This document shows positions 1-9,228 of a stretch of DNA of 64,000 nucleotides, piece by piece. This stretch comes from Hyphococcus formosus (GTDB taxonomy: Bacteria > Pseudomonadota > Alphaproteobacteria > Caulobacterales > Parvularculaceae). The position numbers and the translations under genes are program-made. The notes under the pieces are model-generated. The model ran no database searches, was not told the origin of the DNA, and saw only the letters and a list, made by a program, of their open reading frames with translations. The stretch's first letter is position 1; every line of letters starts with the position of its first letter. Location of the stretch: contig NZ_CP157210.1 in NCBI RefSeq assembly GCF_046736345.1, forward strand, positions 1,798,001-1,862,000, read 5' to 3'.

Positions 1-1
1 A

Positions 2-241
2 GAAACAAAAAATACCCATAGAGATAATTGGGCAACGACCAAAGTCAGCGACATCATGGTGCCGATCTCCGACGAGATAACAATTGATATCAGTGCGGAT
101 GCAATGGACGCACTCAAAAAAATGCACAGCAGCAAACATAGCCGCCTACTCGTTACCGACAAAGGAAACCTTGTCGGTATGATTGCTCTCAAAGACTTGC
201 TTGACCTCCTGTCGCTCAAAATGGCGCTCGAAGGGCGCTGA
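2..241 (+). CDS. CBS-domain protein, C-terminal fragment
   Basis: The reading frame is open from the window edge and ends at TGA 239-241, so only the last 79 codons are present. An internal ATG at 56 is within the CBS fold and is not a convincing start. The residues V-S-D-I-M-V-P followed by alternating hydrophobic strands and the ending G-N-L-V-G-M-I-A-L-K-D-L are typical of a CBS motif, which binds adenosyl nucleotides and regulates an attached domain. In such stress islands the full protein is often an M50 site-2 protease or a CBS-pair protein, but the N-terminal part is outside the window, so this is a guess. It lies 17 bp before the phosphorylase gene and probably belongs to the same operon. 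Confidence 0.75.
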   Translation, partial: ETKNTHRDNWATTKVSDIMVPISDEITIDISADAMDALKKMHSSKHSRLLVTDKGNLVGMIALKDLLDLLSLKMALEGR

Positions 242-258
242 TCGGAGCGGCGAATTTT

Positions 259-1785
259 ATGCTCAAAGTGAAAAAAATTGCTATCGATACCGAGCCGGAA
301 AACACCGTATTTCTTTCGAAGCATTGTACTTCGTACCGCGCCGAAGAATTTCGAGCCTTGAAGAAGATTGAAATTCACAGTCAGGATCAGACCGTTAAAA
401 ACAATATACTTGCGACATTGCTCATCGCCGATGATCCATCACTGGTTGCGCCTGATGAATTGGCCTTGGGTGAGCAAGCATTCCGGCGGCTCGCACTTCC
501 CGAAGGGTCGATTGTTAGTATAGCGCAAGCGCAACCGCCAACCAGTTTAGACGCAGTTCGCCGAAAAATAACTGGCGAAGTAATGACTGCTGATGAAATC
601 GACGCAATTATCGAAGACATCGCCAACTACCGCTATTCTCCGATGGAAATCGCTGCCTACTTAATCGCCTCAGCGAGCTTCACGACGACTGAGGAGGTAT
701 TGGCAACGACAAAAGCGATGGCCAAGACCGGCACCCAATTGAGCTGGGAGTCGCCGATCATTGTCGACAAACATTGCATTGGCGGGGTGCCTGGCAATCG
801 CACGTCCATGATTGTCACGCCTATCGTCGCGGCGCATGGGCTACAAATGCCCAAAACCTCGTCCCGCTCGATCACCTCGCCAAGCGGCACAGCCGACACG
901 ATGGAAGTTCTTGCCAATGTTTCGCTATCAATCGACCAGATGCGCAATATCGTGCAAAAGGAAAGCGCGTGTTTGGTCTGGGGCGGTCGGGTAAACCTAT
1001 CTCCGGCAGATGACGTATTGATTACTGTCGAACGCCCGCTCGCAATAGACACGCGCGAGCAGATGGTTGCCTCTATACTTTCGAAGAAACTAGCTGCTGG
1101 GTCCACGCACATCGTATTAGATATTCCTGTCGGACCCACCGCCAAAGTTCGCACACAAAATGATGCCGTCCGACTTCGAAAGCTGATGGAATATGTTAGT
1201 TCCGAAATTGGCCTCGTCATAAACACTGTTTTTACCGACGGTTCACAGCCGGTCGGGCGCGGTATAGGCCCAGTGCTGGAAGCCCGAGACGTCATGGCCG
1301 TGCTTAGAAACATGCCTGATGCCCCGGCCGATCTAAAAGCCCGGTCATTGTTATTGGCTGGTCACGTACTCGATTTTGACCCTGTGCTTCATGGGGGCGC
1401 GGGACGTGTACGGGCTCAAGAACTCCTCGATTCAGGTGAAGCCCTCGCCGCGATGGAACGGATTATTGACGCCCAAGGGCGAACAAACGAAACGATCTGT
1501 CCGGGTAACCTAACCGCCGAGGTAGTGGCACCGGGTAATGGTCAGGTAACGGCGATGAACTGTTTTAGAATAGCCCGTATTGCCCGCCTCGCAGGTGCGC
1601 CAATGGACAAAGGGGCGGGTCTCGACCTTTTCAAGAAAGTCGGAGACCGGGTGACAAAGGGTGAACCGCTTTACCGCATCCATTCTTGTTTTTCCTCCGA
1701 TTTCCAATTCGCAAAAGCAATGGCTTTTGAAGATGCTGGAATATCTATCGATGCAATAGAAGTTCAGGAAAGTATCAGCAAGTGA
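259..1785 (+). CDS. Thymidine/AMP phosphorylase family protein
   Basis: This 508-residue protein has the nucleoside phosphorylase type II fold. The length includes an N-terminal domain of about 95 residues that E. coli DeoA (about 440) lacks but archaeal AMP phosphorylase has. The phosphate/nucleoside motif KHCIGGVPGNRT (171-182) and the signature SSRSITSPSGTADT (201-214) are much closer to archaeal AMP phosphorylases than to DeoA. Archaeal enzymes convert NMP plus phosphate to base and ribose 1,5-bisphosphate; bacterial members are usually annotated as putative thymidine phosphorylases. Start ATG 259 follows a GGAGCGG ribosome site. Its stop overlaps the GTG of the PRPP synthase gene (GTGA), implying translational coupling. 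Substrate choice, NMP or thymidine, cannot be decided from sequence. Confidence 0.88.
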   Translation: MLKVKKIAIDTEPENTVFLSKHCTSYRAEEFRALKKIEIHSQDQTVKNNILATLLIADDPSLVAPDELALGEQAFRRLALPEGSIVSIAQAQPPTSLDAVRRKITGEVMTADEIDAIIEDIANYRYSPMEIAAYLIASASFTTTEEVLATTKAMAKTGTQLSWESPIIVDKHCIGGVPGNRTSMIVTPIVAAHGLQMPKTSSRSITSPSGTADTMEVLANVSLSIDQMRNIVQKESACLVWGGRVNLSPADDVLITVERPLAIDTREQMVASILSKKLAAGSTHIVLDIPVGPTAKVRTQNDAVRLRKLMEYVSSEIGLVINTVFTDGSQPVGRGIGPVLEARDVMAVLRNMPDAPADLKARSLLLAGHVLDFDPVLHGGAGRVRAQELLDSGEALAAMERIIDAQGRTNETICPGNLTAEVVAPGNGQVTAMNCFRIARIARLAGAPMDKGAGLDLFKKVGDRVTKGEPLYRIHSCFSSDFQFAKAMAFEDAGISIDAIEVQESISK

Positions 1786-2681
1786 ATGACCATGTGATAG
1801 CTGCTATGCCCGGCGAACGATCGCCTGCGTCAACACTTGCAGAACAACTCAACCTTCCGCTCTGTGAGATTTCAGTTCATACATTTCCGGATGGTGAAAG
1901 TCTGGTTCGGGTACCGCAATCCGCATCTACGGTCATCGTTTATTCGTCACTTAATCAGCCTAATGATAAGCTGATTAATTTGTCTTTAGCCGCATCCGCT
2001 CTACGGGATATCGGCGCGCAACGAGTCATCCTTGTCGCACCTTATCTATGCTATATGCGACAAGATAAGGCTTTTAATGAAGGGGAAGCGGTATCCCAGC
2101 GGGTTATAGGTGAGATGCTAGCCAGTTGGTTTGATCGGATAATTACTGTCGAGCCCCACCTGCATCGCACGCAATGTCTTGATGAAGTTTTTTCCGACAC
2201 AGATATTACTGTTCTTTCTGCCGCTCCGTTATTGGCCGAGATCGCAACGCGGACCCAGCAAAAGCAAGGAAATTCGATCATCGTTGGACCGGATAAAGAG
2301 GCATCCCGTTGGGCAGAGGCCGTGGCAACAGCATCAAACCTTCCGTTCATAATATTGGATAAAACCCGTACCGGCGACACATCTGTTTCAATATCTAGTG
2401 CGGAAACTGGTGCCGTTCGGCATAAGGATATCATTCTCATTGATGATGTCGTCTCAACAGGCACAACCCTGATTTGCGCAGCTCAGTATCTGAAGGACTG
2501 TAATGCTAAAAGTATTAAAGCCGTAGTTGTGCATGCGCTATTTGGTGAAGCCGAATATACGCAGATGCGCAATGCGGGAATTAAAGCCGTTCATTCGACC
2601 GACAGCGTCCGACATCCGACAAATAGTATCAAGATTGCACCTCTCCTTGCGAAGACTTTATTGCAGGAACTCAATTCATGA
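1782..2681 (+). CDS. prs: Ribose-phosphate pyrophosphokinase family, archaeal-like
   Basis: Family enzymes make PRPP from ribose 5-phosphate and ATP. At 299 residues it is a little shorter than classical bacterial Prs (about 315). VAPYLCYMRQDKAFNEGEA (85-103) and the catalytic pair K194/R196 in L-D-K-T-R resemble the compact archaeal (class III) enzymes. The PRPP-binding loop is DDVVSTGTT (221-229), where classical Prs has DDMIDTGGT. The GTG start at 1782 overlaps the upstream stop, and the stop overlaps the next start (ATGA). The position between a phosphorylase and an RNase suggests use of ribose phosphate from nucleotide breakdown. It is probably a second PRPP synthase beside the housekeeping one, which would be elsewhere; activity is inferred. 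Confidence 0.85.
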   Translation: MNDHVIAAMPGERSPASTLAEQLNLPLCEISVHTFPDGESLVRVPQSASTVIVYSSLNQPNDKLINLSLAASALRDIGAQRVILVAPYLCYMRQDKAFNEGEAVSQRVIGEMLASWFDRIITVEPHLHRTQCLDEVFSDTDITVLSAAPLLAEIATRTQQKQGNSIIVGPDKEASRWAEAVATASNLPFIILDKTRTGDTSVSISSAETGAVRHKDIILIDDVVSTGTTLICAAQYLKDCNAKSIKAVVVHALFGEAEYTQMRNAGIKAVHSTDSVRHPTNSIKIAPLLAKTLLQELNS

Positions 2682-4276
2682 GCATACGTATTAAATTCTG
2701 CGGAGCAGCTGGTACGGTTACTGGATCATGTTATCTAATCCGACATAATCAGGGAGCATTTCTCGTCGATTGTGGCATGTTCCAAGGGTCAAAAACGTTA
2801 AAGGAACTGAATTACGGGGACTTTCCTTTCGCCGCGAGCGAAATAGATTTCGTGTTACTAACCCACGCCCATATAGACCATAGTGGGTTACTTCCCAAAT
2901 TGATGACCGATGGGTTCCGAGGGCGGGTCTTTGCGACGGGTGGAACCAAAGAGTTATTGGGGTTTATGTTACCGGATAGCGGTTACATCCATGAAATTGA
3001 AGTTATGTATTTAAACCGGCGCAATAGCCAACGAGGCATTCCGTTAGTTTCGCCGATTTATACCCGGGAAGATGGCGAAGTCGCAGCCGAAAAGATTACC
3101 CCCGTAAAATATCAGACATGGATTGAACCTGGCCATAATGTTCGCGTCCGTTTTTGGAATGCTGGACATATCCTTGGTTCGGCTTCGATCGAAATCGAAA
3201 TCGAAATACAAACAGAGAACAATGATCGACGCATCACTCGCTTGCTTTTCTCCGGAGATATCGGACCGGATCACAAGCTATTTCATCCGGACCCTGAAGC
3301 ACCTTCGAATCTCGACTATGTTGTATCGGAATCCACTTATGGAGCACGGCAACGAATTGCGCTTCCACCAGCCGAACGCCGTAAAGAACTAAGTCAGCAT
3401 ATTAAAGAAGCATTTGATCGAGGTGGTGTTCTCGTCATGCCGGCCTTTAGTGTCGAGCGGACGCAGGAATTGTTAGCCGATATCAGTATCCTTATCCACG
3501 AAGGAATATTAAAGGACAGGCTCGTATTTCTTGACTCGCCGCTCGCTATCAAAGCTACAGAAACGTTTGCTGCGCATGCTGAGAATCTTGAGGATATAGG
3601 CGACCATGGTGGATTGTTTCATCACCCGTCCTTTCATTTCACGCGAACACCAGAAGAAAGTAAGGCGATCAATAATTACGAGAATGGTGTAATTATCATC
3701 GCCGCTAGCGGTATGTGTGAAGCGGGACGAATACGTCATCATCTTAAACGGCGGCTTTGGGATGACAAAAACACAATTCTCCTCAGCGGTTATCAAGCCC
3801 CTGGAACATTAGGCGCATTACTTGAGAGCGGAAAAAAAGCCGTTCGAATTCAGGGGGATGAAATCCAAGTGAATGCATCAATAAAAACTATTGATTGCTA
3901 TTCAGGGCATGTGGATAGCGAGGGTTTGGTAGAATGGATCCTCGCGCGACGGCCTATTAATCGAGCTGTCTTCCTCACTCATGGAAGTGACGAAGCACGC
4001 GAAGCCCTGCGCGACCAGTTATTGAAACACAGCTTCAACAAGAAAGAAGTGATACTTCCGGTGCTCGACGAAGAAATAGTGATCGAGGGACGCGCAAAAA
4101 CAAAACCAACCAGCCCGAAACGCCTTTCCCCAGATGTTATCAGCGCACCTGACTGGCACAACGACCTCGCTCAACTCACGCTGGATATCCGTGCCGAAAT
4201 AGACAAGGCCAGTGATGAGCGTTCACGGAAAATCATTATAAGGCGTATTCGAAAAGCGCTTGAAAACAAAGCCTGA
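2678..4276 (+). CDS. MBL-fold beta-CASP ribonuclease-like protein
   Basis: This 532-residue metallo-beta-lactamase-fold hydrolase has the zinc motif HAHIDH at 63-68, an early S-C-Y-L/D-C-G-M-F-Q-G motif, and a beta-CASP domain with A-S-G-M-C-E-A-G-R and a late S-G-H-V-D motif. This is the layout of the CPSF/RNA-processing exonuclease group, which cleaves RNA in the cytoplasm. A C-terminal tail of about 75 charged residues follows the RMMBL-like region. It is the third gene of a run with 4-bp overlaps. Bacterial members of this short type are poorly characterised, so the RNA substrate is inferred from family. With its neighbours it could feed an RNA-to-NMP-to-ribose-phosphate salvage path. Confidence 0.88.
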   Translation: MSIRIKFCGAAGTVTGSCYLIRHNQGAFLVDCGMFQGSKTLKELNYGDFPFAASEIDFVLLTHAHIDHSGLLPKLMTDGFRGRVFATGGTKELLGFMLPDSGYIHEIEVMYLNRRNSQRGIPLVSPIYTREDGEVAAEKITPVKYQTWIEPGHNVRVRFWNAGHILGSASIEIEIEIQTENNDRRITRLLFSGDIGPDHKLFHPDPEAPSNLDYVVSESTYGARQRIALPPAERRKELSQHIKEAFDRGGVLVMPAFSVERTQELLADISILIHEGILKDRLVFLDSPLAIKATETFAAHAENLEDIGDHGGLFHHPSFHFTRTPEESKAINNYENGVIIIAASGMCEAGRIRHHLKRRLWDDKNTILLSGYQAPGTLGALLESGKKAVRIQGDEIQVNASIKTIDCYSGHVDSEGLVEWILARRPINRAVFLTHGSDEAREALRDQLLKHSFNKKEVILPVLDEEIVIEGRAKTKPTSPKRLSPDVISAPDWHNDLAQLTLDIRAEIDKASDERSRKIIIRRIRKALENKA

Positions 4277-4311
4277 TCACTTTTCAGCCATACCGCGGGC
4301 AAATGATAATA

Positions 4312-4325
4312 TTGATCTACGTCAA
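4312..4325. promoter_or_regulatory. FNR/FixK box upstream of usp
   Basis: TTGATCTACGTCAA fits the FNR/FixK consensus TTGAT-N4-(A/G)TCAA. Its centre is about 54 bp before the usp start codon at 4373, compatible with activator binding near -41.5 and a short leader. Likely bound by the FixK-type regulator encoded at 12149-12826. Confidence 0.8.
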
Positions 4326-4372
4326 TATGGATACGTTATTCTTTCGTATTATTCCAAAAAAGGAGCATAAAT

Positions 4373-5242
4373 ATGAAGTTGAAAAGTATCCTTGTTCCAT
4401 TTCTTGACGACAAAACCGCCGGTCCCGCCTTCGAAACCGCTGCCCTTCTCGCGCGCGAGAGCAAAGGGCACCTTTCATGCGTACATATCCGGCAAAGGCC
4501 AGTGCCGTCTACGACGGTTATCTACCCGCTCGGTGGCGTATTTACGGAATTTACCGAGGACTTTCTGGAATCTGAAAATAAACTCGCAAATGACCTTCAG
4601 GCTCTTTTCAATAAGCTTGCCCATGACGCAAAGATCGGCTTCAGCACGCTAGCCAAACACTCCTGTGAAAAAGGCGTCACAGCATCCTGGGACGACGAAG
4701 CTGACGATGTGTTTTCAGCTATGCCGCGCATCGCTATGACGAAAGACCTTGCAATATTCGTTGGTGTTGGCGCTGACGCGCCTCCAGTGGCTACGATGTT
4801 GGCCGAGGAACTTCTTTTTCAATCTGGACGCCCGCAATTGCTATGCCCTTCGGCAGGCATGTTATCACTTCCCAAACGAATTACCGTTGCTTGGAATGGC
4901 AGGCAGGAAGCCGCCCGTGCGGTCGCCGCGGCACTCGACTTGCTGCGCGATGCAGAGGCCGTCAACGTATTGACCGTGCGAAAAGCGGAATCTCTTGCGG
5001 TGAATACGGACGAAATAACGGATTACCTCAGGCTTCATGATGTAGAAGCAACGCAAACGGATATTGAACTGGCCGACGATGACGGCGAAACCGAAAGACT
5101 GGATGAAGAAATTAGAGAATTTAACTCAGATCTATTGGTAATGGGTGCCTATTCTCACAATCGGTGGCGCGAAGCCATATTAGGTGGCTTTACAAGACAC
5201 ATCCTTAAAAGTTCGACGATACCCGTATTTATGAGCCAATAA
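4373..5242 (+). CDS. Universal stress protein, tandem UspA domains
   Basis: Cytosolic tandem-Usp protein of 289 residues. Domain one begins K-S-I-L-V-P-F (residues 4-10) and domain two begins about residue 164 at I-T-V-A-W-N-G. The end holds the nucleotide-loop-like segment MGAYSHNRWREAILGGFT, as in ATP-binding Usp proteins. Usp proteins help survival under starvation, hypoxia and stress, but the molecular activity is usually unknown. An FNR/FixK box lies upstream and an AAGGAG ribosome site precedes ATG 4373. A paralogue of the same layout is at 11224-12099. It converges with the membrane-protein gene at 5334. Confidence 0.9.
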   Translation: MKLKSILVPFLDDKTAGPAFETAALLARESKGHLSCVHIRQRPVPSTTVIYPLGGVFTEFTEDFLESENKLANDLQALFNKLAHDAKIGFSTLAKHSCEKGVTASWDDEADDVFSAMPRIAMTKDLAIFVGVGADAPPVATMLAEELLFQSGRPQLLCPSAGMLSLPKRITVAWNGRQEAARAVAAALDLLRDAEAVNVLTVRKAESLAVNTDEITDYLRLHDVEATQTDIELADDDGETERLDEEIREFNSDLLVMGAYSHNRWREAILGGFTRHILKSSTIPVFMSQ

Positions 5243-5333
5243 GCCCCCCGATAAACTGTGGGAGCCGACGTTTCGTTGTTCGCCACACAACCACCCATCG
5301 GAGGGGTTGCACTCGGGAATACCAAAGACATCA

Positions 5334-6380
5334 TCAAACCGCCGGATCCGATTTGATCCGGAGCATTTCGCGCTGAATAATGAAAAATCCTGGTAGCAGC
5401 GGTAACCATAGGGATAGCCCCCTATAAATTAGCGTTGCTGTTAATGCGTTTTCGACGTCCACCCCAGCGGCCGTTAGCGTGGCGATCATGCCGCCTTCAA
5501 AGCTTCCCAACCCCATCGGAATAGGCGCAATCGTGGCTGCAACAGATGCAAGTACCACAGCTATAAAGCATAAATAGAACGACGCCGACCCATCCACCGC
5601 ATAGATCGCTAACCACAAGGTAACGCCATCGAGTATTCGCTCTGTAAGCTGAATAAGGCTTGTTTTTAAAAATAATAATGGATTTGATTTGATATTTTCT
5701 GCCGCAGCCGCGATCAGTTCAAATCCTCGTTCCCCGGCAGGAATTTTTGCCAGCCACTTTGGCGGCTTACGCGGCTGAAATAACAAGAATGATATTATCG
5801 CAAGAACTCCGAATAATATAATTGCCGCAAATGTTGCGATACTATCAACGAGGTCTGACCCTACGTCGCCCCCATCTGCGATTGAGAAAAAGCTAACCAT
5901 CGCTGATGCTAAAAATGCGAAAAGGAATGCCAAGGAAACAAACGCAAATACCGAAAACGCAGCCTCCTGCGGAACATTCCGCCGACCAAGCGCATATAGA
6001 AAGAACGCCCCGCCTGAGACCCCTGCCGACGGGATCGCTTGATCTGCGAAAAGCTTCGCTACCGATAGCGGTAAAAGCTTAAGCATCGTCAACGAACTAC
6101 CAAGCCGATGCAAAACAATCTTCCAAGCAGCAGCATCGCAAAAATAAGTGAGTATCTGAGAAAGAAATGCCAAGATTAGCCAGATTGGCTCTGCGCGTGC
6201 CGCCTGCGCTGCGAAACTGCCGATCTCAGAGGAGTTTACCGCAACAAGAATGACCGCTGCCAGCGCCGTGATACCAAAAAGTAAAAATGCAATCTGCTGC
6301 CGCACACGCGGACTACTTGTTAGGGCATAATCTTTTCCCATTTTTCTTTTCTGGTCGCGCTTTGGAATTTTTGCGGTCAA
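5334..6380 (-). CDS. LPG-synthase TM-domain (UPF0104) membrane protein
   Basis: Integral membrane protein of 348 residues with about eight hydrophobic segments after a basic N-terminus. The pattern, including A-D-Q-A-I-P-S-A-G-V-S-G-G and the late P-M-G-L-G-S-F-E-G-G, matches the lysylphosphatidylglycerol synthase transmembrane region family. It lacks the cytosolic aminoacyl-transfer domain of MprF, so it is more likely a lipid flippase-like or envelope protein than a lysyl transferase. The start ATG overlaps the stop of the P-type ATPase gene by 4 bp, so the two are co-transcribed. The substrate is unknown. Confidence 0.82.
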   Translation of the reverse strand: MTAKIPKRDQKRKMGKDYALTSSPRVRQQIAFLLFGITALAAVILVAVNSSEIGSFAAQAARAEPIWLILAFLSQILTYFCDAAAWKIVLHRLGSSLTMLKLLPLSVAKLFADQAIPSAGVSGGAFFLYALGRRNVPQEAAFSVFAFVSLAFLFAFLASAMVSFFSIADGGDVGSDLVDSIATFAAIILFGVLAIISFLLFQPRKPPKWLAKIPAGERGFELIAAAAENIKSNPLLFLKTSLIQLTERILDGVTLWLAIYAVDGSASFYLCFIAVVLASVAATIAPIPMGLGSFEGGMIATLTAAGVDVENALTATLIYRGLSLWLPLLPGFFIIQREMLRIKSDPAV

Positions 6381-9100
6381 TTTCTGCCTCGATCAGCTGA
6401 TTGCTCTATCGATCTCATCATCCCGACCGCCGAACCGAGTTCATGCTTCCAAAGAGGACGGGACCGAAGCAACTTATATAACTCTCCAACGACCAATACT
6501 GTCGCCGCAAGACCAATCATAGCGCCCCACTCACCAATACTGACAACATTGACGTCTAACAGCTCTTGAAAAAATGGAACTTGCATTGCCACGATGTGAA
6601 TAGACTGTGCGGCGATCACGCTCCAGATCAATAATGGATTGTTCCGTAGTGGAATTGAAAAAATTGAACGCGTTTCCGATCTACAGTTCAATGTATGAAA
6701 ATTGTTGAATGACACAAGAAATAACAAAACGAGGTTTCGTGCGAGTTCGACATCATATCCCAGCTCAACATATAACCAATAGAATAAACCAAACCCAACA
6801 ACGCTTATATAGCCCCCAATGACGAGGCACTGCTCAATCATCTGCCGATTGAATATTGGCTCTTTTGGGCGCCTGGGATTTCGACGCATTAAGTCCTGCT
6901 CTTTACCCTCACAAGCTAGAGCGACATCCTGAATTCCTTCTGTGACTAAGTTTAGCCATAAGATTTGTACTGGCGTTAGCGGAATCGGCAAACCAATAAC
7001 CAGCGCCATTGCGAAAATCACCACTTCTGTAATTGCTGTACTGATTAATAACCAAACAATTTTTCGAATATTATCGTATGACGCCCGGCCCTCTTCTATG
7101 CCGGAAACGATTGAGGCGAAATTATCATCTGAAATAATCAAATCGGAAGCGGCCCGTGCGACATCGGTACCACATGCGCCCATGGCGACGCCGACATGCG
7201 CCGCTTTTAACGCAGGCGCATCGTTTACACCATCGCCCGTAACCGCAACAAAATGACCAGCATCTTGCAATGAACGCACGATAATTGTTTTTTGCGTCGG
7301 CTCAACTCGCGCATAAATGCTCGCTTTTTCAATCGCCTGGCGGAGATCATCACCCTCTAGTCGATCCATTTCGGTACCTGTTAACACTGTATCTTCGGGC
7401 CAAGACGGATCTAGCTTGGATGCTATCGCCATAGCGGTTTCGGGATGATCCCCGGTGATCATCCGAATATCCAGACCAGCAGCACGAGCAATTCTGACCG
7501 CGTCAGGTGCTTCGCTTCTGAGCGGGTCAATCAATCCGACAAACCCTAAAAAACGCAAGCCCGCCAAACTACTCTTTTCGAGTTGGCATTGGCTTTCGCG
7601 CAATTGCCCGGCCGCAAGGGCGATTACCCTGAAACCCTTTTTAGTAAGACCAAGTAGCGCCCCATCAATTACCTTTGTGTCGCCAATTTTACACATGGGC
7701 AATATAATCTCGGGTGCCCCCTTTACCGAAATAATCCCCCCTTCCGAATTTACGTGTAACGAAGATGAAAACCCGTTGGCCGGTTCGTAAGGAATAGAGT
7801 CGGAATGCCTAAATGTATTGTTGAGGTCCGCACTTGAAAGTCCGCGTTTTTCCGCAAGGACCAAAAAAGCGATATCTACAGAATCGCCTCGCGCTTCAAC
7901 AACGCCATCTGTCCATTTTAAATCCCCTTCGTTCGTTAGTGCACCGACAAGCGCCAACTCATCGATCGCCGCTTTTGCGTCACCATTTCCAACACCTAAG
8001 AGCTTAGCCGCCCCCTCAAGCTCTAATCCTTCGCCTTCTATTTCAAATAGGCTTCCATCCGGCAATGCGATTCTTTTCGCCGTGAGTTGATTAGCGGTAA
8101 GCGTACCGGTTTTGTCGGTCGCAATAATTGTACAAGACCCCAACGCTTCGACAGCGGGTAGCCGCCGAACAATGACATTTCGTTGCCCCATCCGAGAGGA
8201 AGCAACTGACAAAGCGACGGTAATAGCAACAGGCAACCCTTCCGGAATGGCTGAGACCGATAATGCGACAGCCAAGAGGAAGACGGATTCTAATGGCACA
8301 TTTTGGTATAATTGTAACAATCCAAGCGCAATGGCTATTGAAACGATCAAGACACCTATACGGTTAGAGAACCTCTCCATACGTATTAATAAAGGTGGCC
8401 GCATGTCTCGCTCACCTAATTGAGTCGCGATTTCTCCGATTTGAGATTTTTCTCCAGTTGCATAGGCAATTCCTATACCTCTGCCGGCCACAATCATCGT
8501 ACCTGCGAAAGCCAAATTACGTCGATCACCGATTGCTGAAGTTACCGGGCATATGACTTTACTGTTTTTTTCGACGGGCAATGACTCGCCTGTAAGTAAT
8601 GACTCATCTGCTTTTAGATCATGCGTTGAAACGAGACGCATATCGGCGGGAACCATAGAGCCGGATTCAAGATGAACAATGTCGCCAGGCACTATCTTGT
8701 TCAATTCGATCGTTCGACGCGTTCCGGCCCGGATTATTGTTGGAAATATCTGCAGCGTCTTTTTCAATGAGGCGGCGCTGGCCTCCGCACGCCATTCTTG
8801 GAACGCACCTACCGACACGTTGATTATAACCACGGCGCATATAAAAAAACCGTCTGTCTGCTCCTTCAGAACAAACGACACCGTTGCCGCAAATAACAAG
8901 ATATAGGTAAGCGGGTTGTTCAGCTGCCGGAGTATAATCGAAATTCTCGTGGGACATTCTGGGTCTGGGAGTTCGTTCAGCCCAAATTCCTCTATTCGCC
9001 GAATCGCCTCTGTTTCACTCAGTCCACCAGAGTTCGTATTTAGCGATTTAAATGCTGCGTCTATCGTTTCTGTATGAATGGTGGTTGGGCTTGATAGCAT
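6377..9100 (-). CDS. Cation-translocating P-type ATPase (P2A-like)
   Basis: This 907-residue ATP-driven inner-membrane cation pump has the N-terminal cation-ATPase domain, the actuator TGES loop (170-173), PEGLP in TM4 (286-290), the phosphorylation motif DKTGTLT with Asp329, the nucleotide-domain loop M-I-T-G-D-H-P-E-T-A and the hinge TGDGVNDAP. PEGLP and NLVTEG in TM6 place it with Ca2+/Mn2+-type P2 pumps rather than copper or zinc P1B pumps, which would have CPx. The ion is not certain; such genes in low-oxygen islands are often labelled as calcium or magnesium/proton ATPases. First gene of a two-gene operon with the UPF0104 protein. No FNR box was seen directly upstream. Confidence 0.92.
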   Translation of the reverse strand: MLSSPTTIHTETIDAAFKSLNTNSGGLSETEAIRRIEEFGLNELPDPECPTRISIILRQLNNPLTYILLFAATVSFVLKEQTDGFFICAVVIINVSVGAFQEWRAEASAASLKKTLQIFPTIIRAGTRRTIELNKIVPGDIVHLESGSMVPADMRLVSTHDLKADESLLTGESLPVEKNSKVICPVTSAIGDRRNLAFAGTMIVAGRGIGIAYATGEKSQIGEIATQLGERDMRPPLLIRMERFSNRIGVLIVSIAIALGLLQLYQNVPLESVFLLAVALSVSAIPEGLPVAITVALSVASSRMGQRNVIVRRLPAVEALGSCTIIATDKTGTLTANQLTAKRIALPDGSLFEIEGEGLELEGAAKLLGVGNGDAKAAIDELALVGALTNEGDLKWTDGVVEARGDSVDIAFLVLAEKRGLSSADLNNTFRHSDSIPYEPANGFSSSLHVNSEGGIISVKGAPEIILPMCKIGDTKVIDGALLGLTKKGFRVIALAAGQLRESQCQLEKSSLAGLRFLGFVGLIDPLRSEAPDAVRIARAAGLDIRMITGDHPETAMAIASKLDPSWPEDTVLTGTEMDRLEGDDLRQAIEKASIYARVEPTQKTIIVRSLQDAGHFVAVTGDGVNDAPALKAAHVGVAMGACGTDVARAASDLIISDDNFASIVSGIEEGRASYDNIRKIVWLLISTAITEVVIFAMALVIGLPIPLTPVQILWLNLVTEGIQDVALACEGKEQDLMRRNPRRPKEPIFNRQMIEQCLVIGGYISVVGFGLFYWLYVELGYDVELARNLVLLFLVSFNNFHTLNCRSETRSIFSIPLRNNPLLIWSVIAAQSIHIVAMQVPFFQELLDVNVVSIGEWGAMIGLAATVLVVGELYKLLRSRPLWKHELGSAVGMMRSIEQSADRGRN

Positions 9101-9228
9101 GAATCCGTAAACTCTTTTGTATGATCGCCGACACCAACACTTCTATCGAGTTACGCTAAAGCCTATCCCCCAATAGCACCTTGAAAAATTCGTACCCAGG
9201 GCGACAAGCAAAAAGAGAAAATTGATCC

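Noticed and set aside
657..1313. Long leftward ORF inside the phosphorylase gene
   Set aside because: It is a shadow frame of a well-supported conserved gene, with low-complexity composition.
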